Shown piece after piece: positions 1 through 12,400 of a DNA stretch of 64,000 nucleotides. Numbering within the stretch: the first letter of the stretch is position 1; the number at the start of each line of letters is the position of its first letter. Location of the stretch: contig NC_057768.1 of assembly GCF_010389155.1 (NCBI RefSeq), positions 6,136,501-6,200,500 on the forward strand. The letters run 5' to 3'. The translations under genes and the position numbers were made by a program. A model generated the notes under the pieces. It saw nothing but the letters and a program-made list of their open reading frames with translations, was not told where the DNA came from and did no database searches. This DNA is from Erigeron canadensis (lineage: Eukaryota > Streptophyta > Magnoliopsida > Asterales > Asteraceae).

Positions 1-1250
1 AAATCTAGTTAGCTAATCCAAGACTCAACGTACAGTTATTCATTTAATTTCATTAGACATTATCATTGAGCACCTTAAGACATTTATTAACACTTGAATA
101 CGTTACAACACATAAGCACATTAAGTCACACATTGATTTACTGAACCTAACAAGAACTAACAATAGGTTAACAGTTAACGCTTTGGGATATTACACACTG
201 AGTGTGTCTTACTGAACCATGGTGGTTGTATACTAATGTTGATGTGTTACACGTCTATCTAGGCATCTAGCCATATACTCTCTTTGTGAAGGTACAATGC
301 AACATCCCAATAAAAGTAACTTTATTGGCGCCCTTTATAATTACTCAATTCGGGTCATTCCTTTTAGTTACTCATTTTCGTTTCATTTTATTTCATGTCC
401 TGCAAGATGCATTGCTATCAAAACTTACGATGTTTATTTGCCAATATTACTCAGACTAATGATAGGTTGTACGTATTGGTTTGAATTTCATATTTTGTTG
501 ACGTTGTACTTCAATCTACACAAACGTCTATTTTATAATTCACAAACATAAAATAAGATATAAACGTCTATCTTGTTGACATTCTACGGTTGTTTGCATT
601 GGATTTAATTTACAATAAATCAAAAAATAAATAAGATATAAACGTGTAACGCACGAGATTACATATTACATAGTATAATAAAAATTTTTAGAGCCCAGAG
701 TCCTAATTTAGATATATTTGGAGGGTGACCTCAAAGTATTTAGTTTCTACCTATGGTCGGTCGAGTGAACTTTACCATACATATATCAGATTTTTATGTT
801 ATAGGGTTTCTCATCAAAAGGTTTAAATTGGGGATTTATTCGGTGAACCGATTATGACATTCATCAAGTAATTTACATTTTTTTCATAATTAGATTAGAT
901 TCTATTTATTTATTGATTTTCACCAACTTCAATTGTACATAGTAGTACACACAGTTTCTCTCCCTATGTGACCCATACAAACACACCAACTTCATTGTAA
1001 AAATTTCAATTTCTTGATGGTGCCACTGCCGACACACTAGCTGCAAATCAAAGCCTCTTATCTCTTCTCTCTTTGTAAGTTTATTTTCTGTTGACGAAAT
1101 AAAAGGATGTTAGGGTTTGAGGCCTGGCTATAGCAGCAGCACCCTGCAATGAGTGTAATAAGTCAACTTGCAAAGAATCTTACTATATATAATTCTAACA
1201 AATATTCGATCCGTGTGTTACGATAAAAGAAAATAGTTGTGTCTACGGAG
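1..1250. other. Intergenic, no gene recognised
   Basis: AT-rich sequence with no coding stretch that I can support. An 84-codon open frame at 297-551 has no recognisable family feature and lies in noncoding-like sequence. A C/T-rich stretch near 950-1080 precedes the candidate first exon at 1251 and could be promoter or 5' leader, but no clear TATA box decides this. Confidence 0.5.
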
Positions 1251-1293
1251 ATGGACAGATTGAGAAGAACAGAGGGCTCATATAATCCCGAAG
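1251..1293 (+). CDS. Candidate first coding exon of the ankyrin/PGG gene
   Basis: An ATG at 1251 opens 14 codons plus one base and ends at 1293, followed by GTAATC as a possible donor. The left-over single base (phase 1) would join the two leading bases of the exon beginning at 3464, after a CAG acceptor, and give an open frame running into the ankyrin-like sequence. The phase match is suggestive, but the exon is too short to show homology and the acceptor at 3463 has a weak pyrimidine tract. This is an inference only; a different upstream exon is possible. Confidence 0.3.
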
Positions 1294-2028
1294 GTAATCC
1301 AGACGGTACATTATATTTTCTGTTTTCTGTATAACACCACCAATTTCAAATTTGTATCTATTAGCTAGCATGCTGCAAACAAACAATGAGCTTAAATTTT
1401 GAAACTTAACGTCCACCCTCTAATTAAATAGTGAGGTGTATCAAAGTAATTTCTAAATAAAAATAGTTGAAAATCAACTCCTCACAACCCCAACCACAAC
1501 TAAAATGTTAGAAATTTGGTTGCATAGTTGATAGTAATTAGCTCGAATAAAATCTTGAATTTAGATATATCATATATATATTGACAAATTAACTATTTAT
1601 ATTTAAAACTCTAAATTCAATAAAATTATCTTCAAATTTGGTAATGACCGTTAAACCTTTCTTCTTCTTTGTATAAACAATATCTAATCGATTAATATAT
1701 AGCATTCTTCTTTATTCTTTGCTTGCACATATTACAAAATTAATTGCTTGGATATGTGTATTGATCCAAAAAAAAAAAAACCCTTATAAATACCACCTCT
1801 AATTAATCTTGTAGTTTATTAATAGAATTTTAGTTGTAAATGTGGTATATTTATACACTAATCTTAATGTTTATATAGTGTACAACTTATATACATTTTA
1901 CATATTAGGGTATTAAAAAAAATAGGGTGTAAAGCCCCTTACCGCATCCAATCCTTTTCTGGATAGAAATTGGATTCACTATTATTTATTAAACGTAATA
2001 TTAAGTTATAAAAAAAAATTATATGTGA

Positions 2029-2029
<1 letters not shown>

Positions 2030-2091
<62 letters not shown>
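2030..2091. repeat. (AAT)n microsatellite
   Basis: About 20 nearly perfect AAT/TAA units in a row, between the candidate first exon and the next exon of the ankyrin gene. A simple sequence repeat, likely length-variable. Confidence 0.95.
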
Positions 2092-2093
<2 letters not shown>

Positions 2094-2484
2094 TATAAAT
2101 AGTATAATATAAACACATAAAGAAAACAGAAACAAAAAAGAAAGTAACAACTAAGTAAAATATGACATGACAACTATATTATTTGATTATTTATTTATTA
2201 CTAACTTATTATTGATTAAGAATTTAAGATTATTATTGGATGAGTTAGAATATATTAATAGAAAAAGTAAATGAGAAAAACATAAGAATTTGATACATAC
2301 GTAAAATAATGATTTGTCAAGATTAGAGAATAGTCACATAAGCTCAAACATAACCTCTGTTAATTATATAGATATTTATTGTTTTAATATTAGACTTATA
2401 AAAAATCTCCAATTTTTATAATTGTAATAGTCTATTAGTCATTTCAAAATTTTAATTTAAATGACCCATTTCTTATATTAATAA

Positions 2485-2700
2485 CTAGACTTATGTTCGT
2501 ACAATACGGCAGCGATGGGGTAGTGATAGCAAAGGTGATCGTGGGGACGGTGATAAGGGCGATGATGATGGTGAATGTAAAAGTAATTGATATTAAAGGT
2601 GGTATTACAGTTATTTTGAAGTGCCGAAGGATATATTCTGTAAATTATTTCATTAAGGGTACTATTAGTATATAATAGATGAAAATGTTTAAATTATGAG
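2485..2700 (-). mobile_element. Helitron-like 3' terminus, minus strand
   Basis: Read on the minus strand, a GC-rich imperfect palindrome around GCCGTATTGTACG is followed after about eight bases by CTAG and then T, the arrangement of Helitron 3' ends (short hairpin, then CTRR, inserted before T). The GC-rich body next to it (about 2500-2690) resembles sequence at 8560-8780 and 62780-63095 in composition and word content, suggesting one dispersed family. The right boundary is a guess, and no 5' TC end was located. Confidence 0.45.
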
Positions 2701-3049
2701 AAGGGTATTTTTGGTTTTTCAAAAGTAAAAAGTTAAAAAAAAATGGGTGGTTTGTTTTATTAGATAAAATATAGATAAAGATATTAGATGGAAATATGTC
2801 AATTAGTTAATAAAAGAGATAGATAGTTTGGATAAACATGGATGTAAAATATTTTGGGGATATATTGGGTAGATTTAGTATGCGAGTTAGGAATGTGTTA
2901 AAAATTAAAGGTATTTTAGGTATTTTAAAGGTAGAGAGTTTAAAAAAGAGGAGAATTCTTTGTTTATTAATATAGTATAGGTATCTACCTAATATACCCC
3001 ACAAATCTAACCATGTCTACTCACGCTACCTATTATCTTTATTTACCAA

Positions 3050-3200
3050 TTTAAATAACTCCACCTAATATCCCTAAAATATCAATAAAGAAATTATTTA
3101 CAACATACAACCCCAATCCTTAAAATAACTACATTACCCTTTTTTACATCAATTACTTTTACATTAGTCACCGTGCCGCTGCATTACACGGGTTTAGATT
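3050..3200 (+). repeat. Dispersed repeat, degenerate Helitron-like family copy
   Basis: The stretch from about 3050 (short CT-rich words, ATCAATTACTTTTACATT, then GCCGCTGCATTACACGGG) closely parallels 62860-63090 and, inverted, 2490-2650. The terminal hairpin is eroded and CTRR is not clear, so it is called only as a dispersed repeat related to those copies. Confidence 0.4.
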
Positions 3201-3463
3201 AAAATGACACATGTTGTCCGTATACCACGTGGGTTGATCCTAGAAAATTATCTATAGTAAAAACAGCCATAGAAGTTGTATAGATTCAATTGCTAAAATC
3301 TCATAAATCACGTCATGATGTCCATCCATTACAATATCAACCGAGTCAGATAGTAAGTTATTCAATTGATATAAATATTGAGGGATGTCCCTATTTTTTC
3401 TTAAAATGATGAATGTGTAATGATGTATTACATAATGAAAAGTTGATTATGATGTAGTAGCAG

Positions 3464-6400
3464 CCTACACCCACGACAAGAAGTTAGTCAAAGTTGTTGA
3501 CGGGAAATGTTCGGAAGCAGTACGCCACAAACATGATGTCACGGATTGTCGTGGCTTGACAATGCTTCACATAGCTGTGATAGAAGGTTGCAATAACTTC
3601 CTCCAAAGGTTGCTGGCTGAATTAGATATAAATGTTGATGATGATCGGCTAACGATCATGAAACAAACAAACGATGATGATACAAGAAGACAGCCCTACA
3701 CTATGCGGCACTCTTCAACAACAAACGTGCTGCACAACTCTTGGTTAAAAAATGCGGAGATTTGTTATTTCTTAAGGACGGTACAAACCGCATACCATTA
3801 GAAATTGCACATGTGAACAACAACCTCGATACTTTTTTATATTTGTGGGAAGCTCATAAAAATTATGAGCAAACCAAAACTGTAGATGTAACTAGCGCTG
3901 AAGACTACATTCGTAATAACATTGACTTTAAAATTGCCTCGGAAGCTATTTCAACAAAACGATACGGTGAGTAGTTGATATATATATACCTGAACCCAAA
4001 TAAAGAAAAGAGCTAGTATATATATATATTGTGGATGAAACTCTTACTTTGTTACATATACTCTTGCAGATATAGCAAGGAGTTGTGTCAAAGAATTCCC
4101 TCGAGTGATGCAAGATGATAAGCTCATGATGGCTATGGCTAGACACTTTCCGAGTGACCTTGGCTTTGGAGAAGCATTGCTATGTCCATGTATGTATCTA
4201 CCTGCTAATATATACTGTACTAGCTACTCGGTATTTTAAATTCTTTTATAGAAGAGATCGATTTTAATGGGTACGTATGAAATAAGTTTTTAAACATATA
4301 ATAATAATTATAAGACAATTACACACATATCTATTCCTTCAGTTACATTGGCGAAACTTGAAATTTATTTTGAGTGAGAGTCAAAATTATATATATATAT
4401 ATATTGCCGGCAGAGCTGAGAGAAAAAAAATTGAATTTTCTCGCTTCTAATTGGCTGATGGTTTTATTATCTTGTATTTTGATTGGTTGAATCTAATTTT
4501 GGAAATGATTTAACATTTATTAATACAAGAATCTTTTCATTAATGAAGTTAAATATAAAACAAGTATATTAGTAATATATGTGGCTATTTAAAGAAGAGG
4601 CTTAATATTAGATACAAACAAATTTTTTAAAGAAATATAATAGTTCTTATTTATTTTTAATTTAACTTGAACATAATAAAAAACAAATTAATATATATGG
4701 GTTGGTAAATTGGGTTGGTAAATTGACTGCGGTCTATATAACTAGAACACAATTGTCAAACATAAAAAGAATAGTAGCTTATCAACATTATTACTATATA
4801 TTGTTAAACATATGGTTTTTTAGAGTTCGTTCAGAAAAAGTAGGATTATGTACTCCACCATTATTGTTCATGCATAATATTATATACTTTAATATTTTAC
4901 AATATCTTAAGAGAGGGTTTTTTTTTTTTAAAACCAACTGGGTTGGATCAGTGGTTGGAGCTCATGCCTCTGGAAACAGAGGTCATGGGTTCGACTCTCA
5001 TGCCCAGCAAGGCTGGAGGTCCTTTTCTACCTTTGGTAGAACCTGGAAGCAACCTCTCTACCTTTGGTAGGGGTAAAGCTGTCTACATATCAACCTCCCC
5101 CATACACCGTCGAAGACGGTATTGGGACCCAAAACCCGTGGAAGACGACATTGGGAGTTACTTTTCTTAAGAGAGGGTTTTTTACATATCTTCATCCTTT
5201 TAAAAAAAATCCTTAAAAAAATACAAGAGTTATAATTATTTATAATGTATAATTTTACTCAAATTTATAATTAATTTTTTTAACCAATAAGAGTTTTTTT
5301 TAGCATATAAAAATTCAAAAGAAGCTTTATATATGATATACATTTGTCAATTAGGACCACCCCAATTGGGTTGATAGGTTAAAAATCTTTAACCTTAATT
5401 AGACCCACTAAAGTTTCATATCATAGATTACAACCATGACCTAACTCGCGTCAACCTGTAGGTTTGTGGGTTATTATTTTAAATGGGTTGTTATTGGATC
5501 AATATAGTCAAATGAGTTGTTTTCTAGACAAATTGGTTGACGGGTTGAAATGTCAAATGTGTGGTTTTGTGTCAAACGGGTCAGTATTAATAAATTAATA
5601 TAAAAGTATTTCATGTTGGGAGGTGGACCTAGAGGTGTACAAAAAAACAGTTTGAAACCCGAACCCGAAAAAGAACTTGAACCCAAAAATGGTCAACAAC
5701 CGGGTCTGAACCAACCCGGCAGTTACTAACCGGTTTGGGTTTTTGTTTTTATATCGGATTTAGATTGGTTATGGCTCGGGTTTTGGTAAAAAAAAAAAAA
5801 CTGGTAAAACCTGGTCAATACCCAGTCAAATTTTGACTAAAAACCGGTTTCAAACCAGGTCGAGTTGGGTCAAACCCGTTTTTGGTCCCGTTGACCTAAA
5901 AACCAGGTTGGGTTGAGTAAAAACTGTTTTTGTACACCACTAGGTGGATCTGAAAACCCAAGGAGCCAACTCAAACTAACCTGAAAAAAATCAAGTTGTT
6001 GGGTTGGCAGGTTGAGATACCTGACCTAAAACTGTTTTTCTTCAAATTGGGCATCAGGTTAGATCAACTATTGACAACCTTAACATGATATACCCAATAT
6101 TACACGTGTGTAAAATTTTATCTGAACTTTATATTCAATTTATCGTATTAAACTTCATATATCAATAAACATGAAAAAAAAATACTAATATCATAAGACT
6201 CATAAATATATCGGTGAACAAAACTAAACATTCATTTTTACTATTAAACTATATGTTTTTTTTTCTCTCTTTCACAATACATTTTCTAATAATTTGATGT
6301 ATATTTTTTTGCAATGTATGATGCATATATCAATTTATATTTTTACCCGGTCACCGACCGGGTATTAATCTAGTTATTTAGTATTTGCGTGTTATGCATA

Positions 6401-9400
6401 ACAAATTAAACATAAATCTAAGGGTTGTATTTAACGTGCATAAAAACACTTGTACCTTCTATATTAAAAGTCCACCCCTGATTTTTATGGTAAATGTACA
6501 AATAATTTATACACCTTAAATACAGTCCTTTATTTAGCCCCAATCTATAATTATTATATATATTAGAGTACTCCATATCTTTGAAGGTGATACTTACACT
6601 ACTCCATATCTTGCAGCTCTAAGCAATTTCTCTCTTAGAATTGTAAAGAGGATATCTTCGTTTTGTAATGCATACAGAGTTTCGTACGCCTGTGCTTACG
6701 ATGTTTTATGGGCAACTCTTTCGATATTATTTGGTGAGCTACTGATAACAGAAATTAATTCAACTTGGCGATGTTAATTAGCATCTAATTAATTAACTTT
6801 CTCCATACAGAGTTGATTCGTCTCCTATTTCTAGTGGTTATTCTTTGCCCCTTATTTATATTGTACTGGCTGCTCTGCATGGTTTTAGCAATCACAGGTA
6901 AGTGATGCTTTACTCCTTTATGTTGTTTCCTCCTGTTTTCATATTACTTGGATGGCTTTTTTAGTTTTTTATATACAACTAGTGTTATACCCGACCGTTG
7001 GTCGGTCGGAGATAATAAACACTGACAATTTTTTTATTAGAAAAACTTTAGAAAAAATATCTATGCAAATTAATATACTAATAAATTAAAAACATAACAC
7101 GATATACAACAAATTTTGAATGTTTTCTTATTTGGATAAACTGTTTAAAAAGTTTTTAACTAATATAGGAAAACCCTCTAACATACTTCGAAGTAAATTT
7201 CTCCAGTTGAAACACCATCCTTACTCGGGCAGCGAAACTTACACGATATACAACAAATTTTGAATGTTTTCTTATTTGGATAAACTGTTTAAAAAGTTTT
7301 TAACTAATATAGGAAAACCCTCTAACATACATCGAAGTAAATTTCTCCAGTTGAAACACCATCCTTACTCGGACAGCGAAACTTACACTTGTTCAACAAT
7401 TATGACGGTTCGCCGTTTGCTAAAATATAAATCGGAGTCCGAAAGTCAATCTAAAAGTTGTTTATCATAATTTAAAGTTGACATGTGTTGTACAAATCCA
7501 AAAACCAATGAAAAATAAAAGTTACGTAAAATCATTACGGAAAATAAGTATAAAAATTGAACGAAAAAAATTTAAGTAAACTTATTTAACTAATTTTTTT
7601 CAAACATACGGATCAAATATTACAACGTAGACTCTAGATATGTTGTCTTAACCGAGTTTGTGCAAGAAAGCTTGGCCTCTAATACTTGAACATAAATCTT
7701 AAGTACAAAAATATATTAAGGGAAAACTTTGGCCTCTAATACTTGAACATAAATCTTCTTAAATCCAAGCCTTTATGAAAAGACTTCCTTGACTATTAAC
7801 CCACAAAAACTATATATATGGAATAATAATTAAATTTAATTCTGAAATTCATATTCATATAACAAAATAAACCAAAAAAGCCCACTTTAAAATTCTGTTA
7901 AACTTTTGGAAAAAAAAATCCATGACACCAAGAGTCGAACCCACCTTTTGATCTCCAAAAGGCAAGGACCTCAACTATAGGCATCTTTAATTTAATTATG
8001 CTATGTCTAATATATAAACGCTTCTGTAATCCTAACTTAAACACTGTTCACGTAAAAGCACTTTAAATAGATAGTAATAACTTATATAGTTGATAATAAA
8101 ATATTAATGATTTATATTATTCATTATCATCTTCTTAAATACTATTCCTAATAACCAACTCCACTTAAATGGGTTGGACAAGAGTATCTTCTAAATCAAC
8201 TATGTGGGCCCCAGATGTGAGTTTTTCCCAAGGTCTCATGTTCGAGTCTTGTGTTTCTCATCTCAAGATACTTTCCATGAGAAAAGGGTTGAAGTTCCAG
8301 GAAACTGCTAATTAAAATTGTCTTCGGCACGTCTGAATCGAAACTAACTTTAAAAAAAAATACTAATCGTAAAGCATAAGTTGACTTTTGCTTTAAATTT
8401 TAATTTTAATTTATACTTTTGTTTTTGTTTCATCACAAATTAGATTTTTTTAACCAATAATTTTAATATCACGAATATAAAATAGTAGCTAATCTATACT
8501 TCTTAGTAAAAATAATAAACCCTCTCTACAAGGAAAAATGTCAGAAATACCTTCCAGTAAAACAACACACCTTAAATATAATATACCCTCACCCTAAATG
8601 AAATAAATACACCATCAATCCCTCAACATTTAAAACAACTATACAACCATTACATTTATTATTTTTACATAAATAGCCTACACTAATTATCGTCACCACC
8701 ACCAGTCGCCGCCATCGCTCGACACCACAGCATTGTTGTCACCGCATTACGCATACACCATGCTAATATATCTAATAGAATATGACAATCATTGAGATAA
8801 TATCTTTTATATAACTAATTATCGTCACCACCACCAGTCGCCGCCATCGCTCGACACCACCGCATTGCTGCCACCGCATTACGCATACACCATGCTAATA
8901 TATCTAATAGAATATGAGAATCATTGAGATAATATCTTTTATATAACTAAGAGATGATAATTTTGAGCTTAATTGTCATATTAGATTTTTTTCCAATTTG
9001 GCACTCTCTCTTTTTTTAGCCTCAATATTTGTTTTTTTATTTTTATTTTTTGTTCCATACGTACAACAAGGATTTTTTTTTTTTATGTTTTTGAAACAAA
9101 AATATAAAACATCTCCTAAAACTTCTCAAATATGCTTTTAATCTTAACAACTTACCAACCAATTTTAACGTGAGTTTTATAAATTTTATTTTGTTTGTTT
9201 AAATTATCAAAACCCATCTATTAAATTTGTAAAGATTAAATAAGGGTTTTGCTAAACGCAGCCTTTAAAGTTGTAGTTAAGGTGCATTAAATAGTTGTGA
9301 CAGTCCACAAATGCACAACTTGTGTCATATTTAGGCTAGACAAGAAAGTAAATAAGAAGATAAACAACAAGAACAATGACAAGTTCAATTGTAATAGATC

Positions 9401-12400
9401 AATGCAAGTATAATCATATGTATCATTGATTAAACGATGAATACATGGTCGATCTTAAAAACTTGACTTACAAGAATACAAAAGAACAAGGTAATTGCTA
9501 AGTCTAGACACACTATAAACTTGAACAATTACAAGTGATACACACTTTCAAGGTGACTAACACACTTGATACAATGCGGCTGTGTTGCTTTATATAGAGG
9601 GAGAATTAGGGTAGCACAGCCTTCCTTTGATGGTGATAGATGGTGGTTGTCGACGTCCTATTGGCTCCTTGTACTTTCATACAGGAGCCCTTGTCTTCTT
9701 TACCAAATCGGGTATGAGAGAGAACCCTTGAATTGGTCCCAACTGTACCTTAGTAATATGAGGTATGTTACAGTTGGAAGAACCACCATGTGACTCTTGT
9801 CTTCATATGATTTGAAAAACTTCCCGCCATGACAAACATTTGGGCAACATCCAACCCGCTGAAGAGCGTCACTGGACTCGCTGAACACTTGCTGACGACA
9901 AACGTCAGCGAGCGAGTCTTGTCAGCGAATCCAAGACTTAACAATCTCCCCCTATTTGCTGAGGAGACTTGCTAAGTAGAAAAGTCAAAGAAAATGAAGT
10001 ATGGAAGAAGGATGTCTTTTATATCATCAAAGAATATTACAAGCTGAAGCATAAAGCTTTTTTCAAAGTAAGACATTTAAAGATTAGCAGCTTAAATCTC
10101 CCAAGCATCCTCCTGCTTGGCAATCCTTAGTACTGGATCTTCTCGCTGGCTTCAACAGCTCTTCATCTATCTTTCTGATGACTGATCTAGCACTTGTCAT
10201 TTTAGCAAATCTTCTTCTAATGCTGATCAGAAAACCAGTAGACGCTTTTTCAATTTCTGCCAATCTGAAGAAGAGTTGATCATTTTGGAAGTTTTGGAAG
10301 AATATGCCAGCAGGAGATTCCAATATTCTTCCCTCTTCGAATATGCTTCTGGGAGGCAATCGAAGATTCAAAGTGGCATCACCAGCTAGAGGAGGAAGAG
10401 TTGCTGGCAAGGTTTGATGCATTTTTTTTCTTTTTCTTATTTTCTTGCCAGCAGACATTGAGGTAGCTGTTGGAGCTCCAAATACTAGCCTTAGCATAGG
10501 CAAATCACACCTGAACTTCGTTTCAAAAACTTTTGCCTTTTCAAAGTACTCCCTCAGCATGTTCTTCAATTGGTCGTAGTTGGGAGCCTTTTTGTCCTTT
10601 ATCAGCATGTACACTTCAGCCCATTCAGAGGCACTTAGAGTAGTTGCCTTGACACCTTCATACCTGACAGGCTTGTCAGCACCTTCCCTTAAAATCTTCA
10701 GATTTGTCTTTAGGCCCATGTTAGCATGAAAGGCTTCAACTACCACTATTCTTTGAGGCCTCCTCCTGTCATTCATGTACTTCAACCATTTAGCCTTTTC
10801 ACCATCAAACTTGGCTCTCTTTTCACTCAGCTGCTTCTCTACTTCATCATGTTTATGCGTGTAGAGAGCTTCAGCACCACCTGTTTGTAGAATCATTTTC
10901 TGCTCAGCATCCAATTGGTCTTTTTCAAGGAGTGGTAGCTGTCTTATGAATTCCAAGTTTTTCTTTTCATTTTCTTGGTTTTCTTTGATTCTGTTCAGCT
11001 CCTTGATGGCTTCTTCTTAAGTTTTGCCCTCAGCAATCAGGGCCAAAATGTCAATCATTTGATGTTGATGACCTGCTGGGGATTGGATGGTCAGTGATTC
11101 AGCAGAGAACGAGGTGACAACAGCTAGAGGTTTCTTGAAGAATCCAGACCCCGTGAGCTGTTTCCTTTGACTATCAGTCATTGGAGTGATCTCAGCATTT
11201 GCCAGATATCGTCTGTGAAAGATTGGCAACATTTCACGAGATCTGTCTTCAGCCATTTCCTGAGCGAACCCAGCTTCCCATACAGCCTTCATGGTTTCTG
11301 GTTCCAACTGCTCAGCTTCAGAAATTTCAGGTCGGGGAGATTTGGCAACAATCTGCTGCTCCCCTTTAGCATTAAAATCTTCAGTCTCCCCCTCAACACC
11401 AGCAAGGGAAACTTCAGCATCAATACTTGTCTCCCCCTCAACACCAGCAGGGGGAGTGTTTACTTTATCCTCAGCAGAAGCTTCATAGATATCGTTCACC
11501 GCTTTGTTAACAGCTTCACTGATAAGTGCCATTACAGCAGCATCAACTTTCTCCCCCTTGGAGGTAGTATCATTAATAACTACCTCCATCGTTGCTGTTG
11601 GGGTTGCCTGCTGTTGAAGAAGTTAGGACAGCATTGTCTTTATGTCCCCAACTTCTTGCACTAGGTTCTCTTGGCGCTTACGATCTTCCTCAGTGAATGA
11701 GACATGAGGAGGAGGAAGACTGGCCATTGTAGTTTCCAAGGCATTGATAGCCTTGGTGTTGCTCTCAACCTGGGTGGTGAGAAGAGAGACCAGGTCAGCC
11801 ACCTTTTTTTATCTCAGCAACAGCAGAGTCACTGCTACTGGAAGCTTTCCTTGCTAGGAGGCGTGTGTTGTTTCTAATTTTGCATAGCGATCGAGAGGAA
11901 CTTCTAATGGCCTGCTGATCTCTTTTTAGACTAGTGGAGTATGTGCGCAGCTTTTCTAGATTAGCAACCATTGAAGTGGACTTGTCTTTTATGTTCATGA
12001 TGCTGGCAGTGTTCTCTTCTTGCTTTTTGTACCAACTTTCCAATGTCGTCACCAGTCTGTCATCTTCATGATTTTTAATTTCAATTGCTAGTTTAGCAGC
12101 ACCAGTAAGATCATTGAGTTGGTCCTCTACCCTGGCCAGCCTGTCAGAATAATTGGTAGAGTAGGAGATACCCAATTCTTTGGCAACTTGAGGTTTAGTG
12201 ACAGGCTTGCCAGCAGATATGCATCCAAAAATACTTGAAAAGGAGGAAGGCATGCCAAAGGAGGGCATGCCCATTGCTTTCTCAACAAACACTGTTGGTA
12301 CAACTTCACCAGCAGGTTCAAAAACTACAGTAGCTGTTGCATTATCAGCAGCAGCGTCTTTATAATTTTCAGTGACTGCTGCATTATTATCAGCAGCAGC

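Noticed and set aside
297..551. 84-codon plus-strand ORF
   Set aside because: No family feature, AT-rich noncoding-like sequence, no promoter or splice context.
2493..2675. 60-codon plus-strand ORF
   Set aside because: It sits in the GC-rich body of a Helitron-like repeat; its valine-rich translation is a composition effect.
4943..5020. Functional tRNA gene
   Set aside because: A and B boxes are present, but no acceptor stem or anticodon arm can be drawn and the unit continues as a SINE with target duplications.
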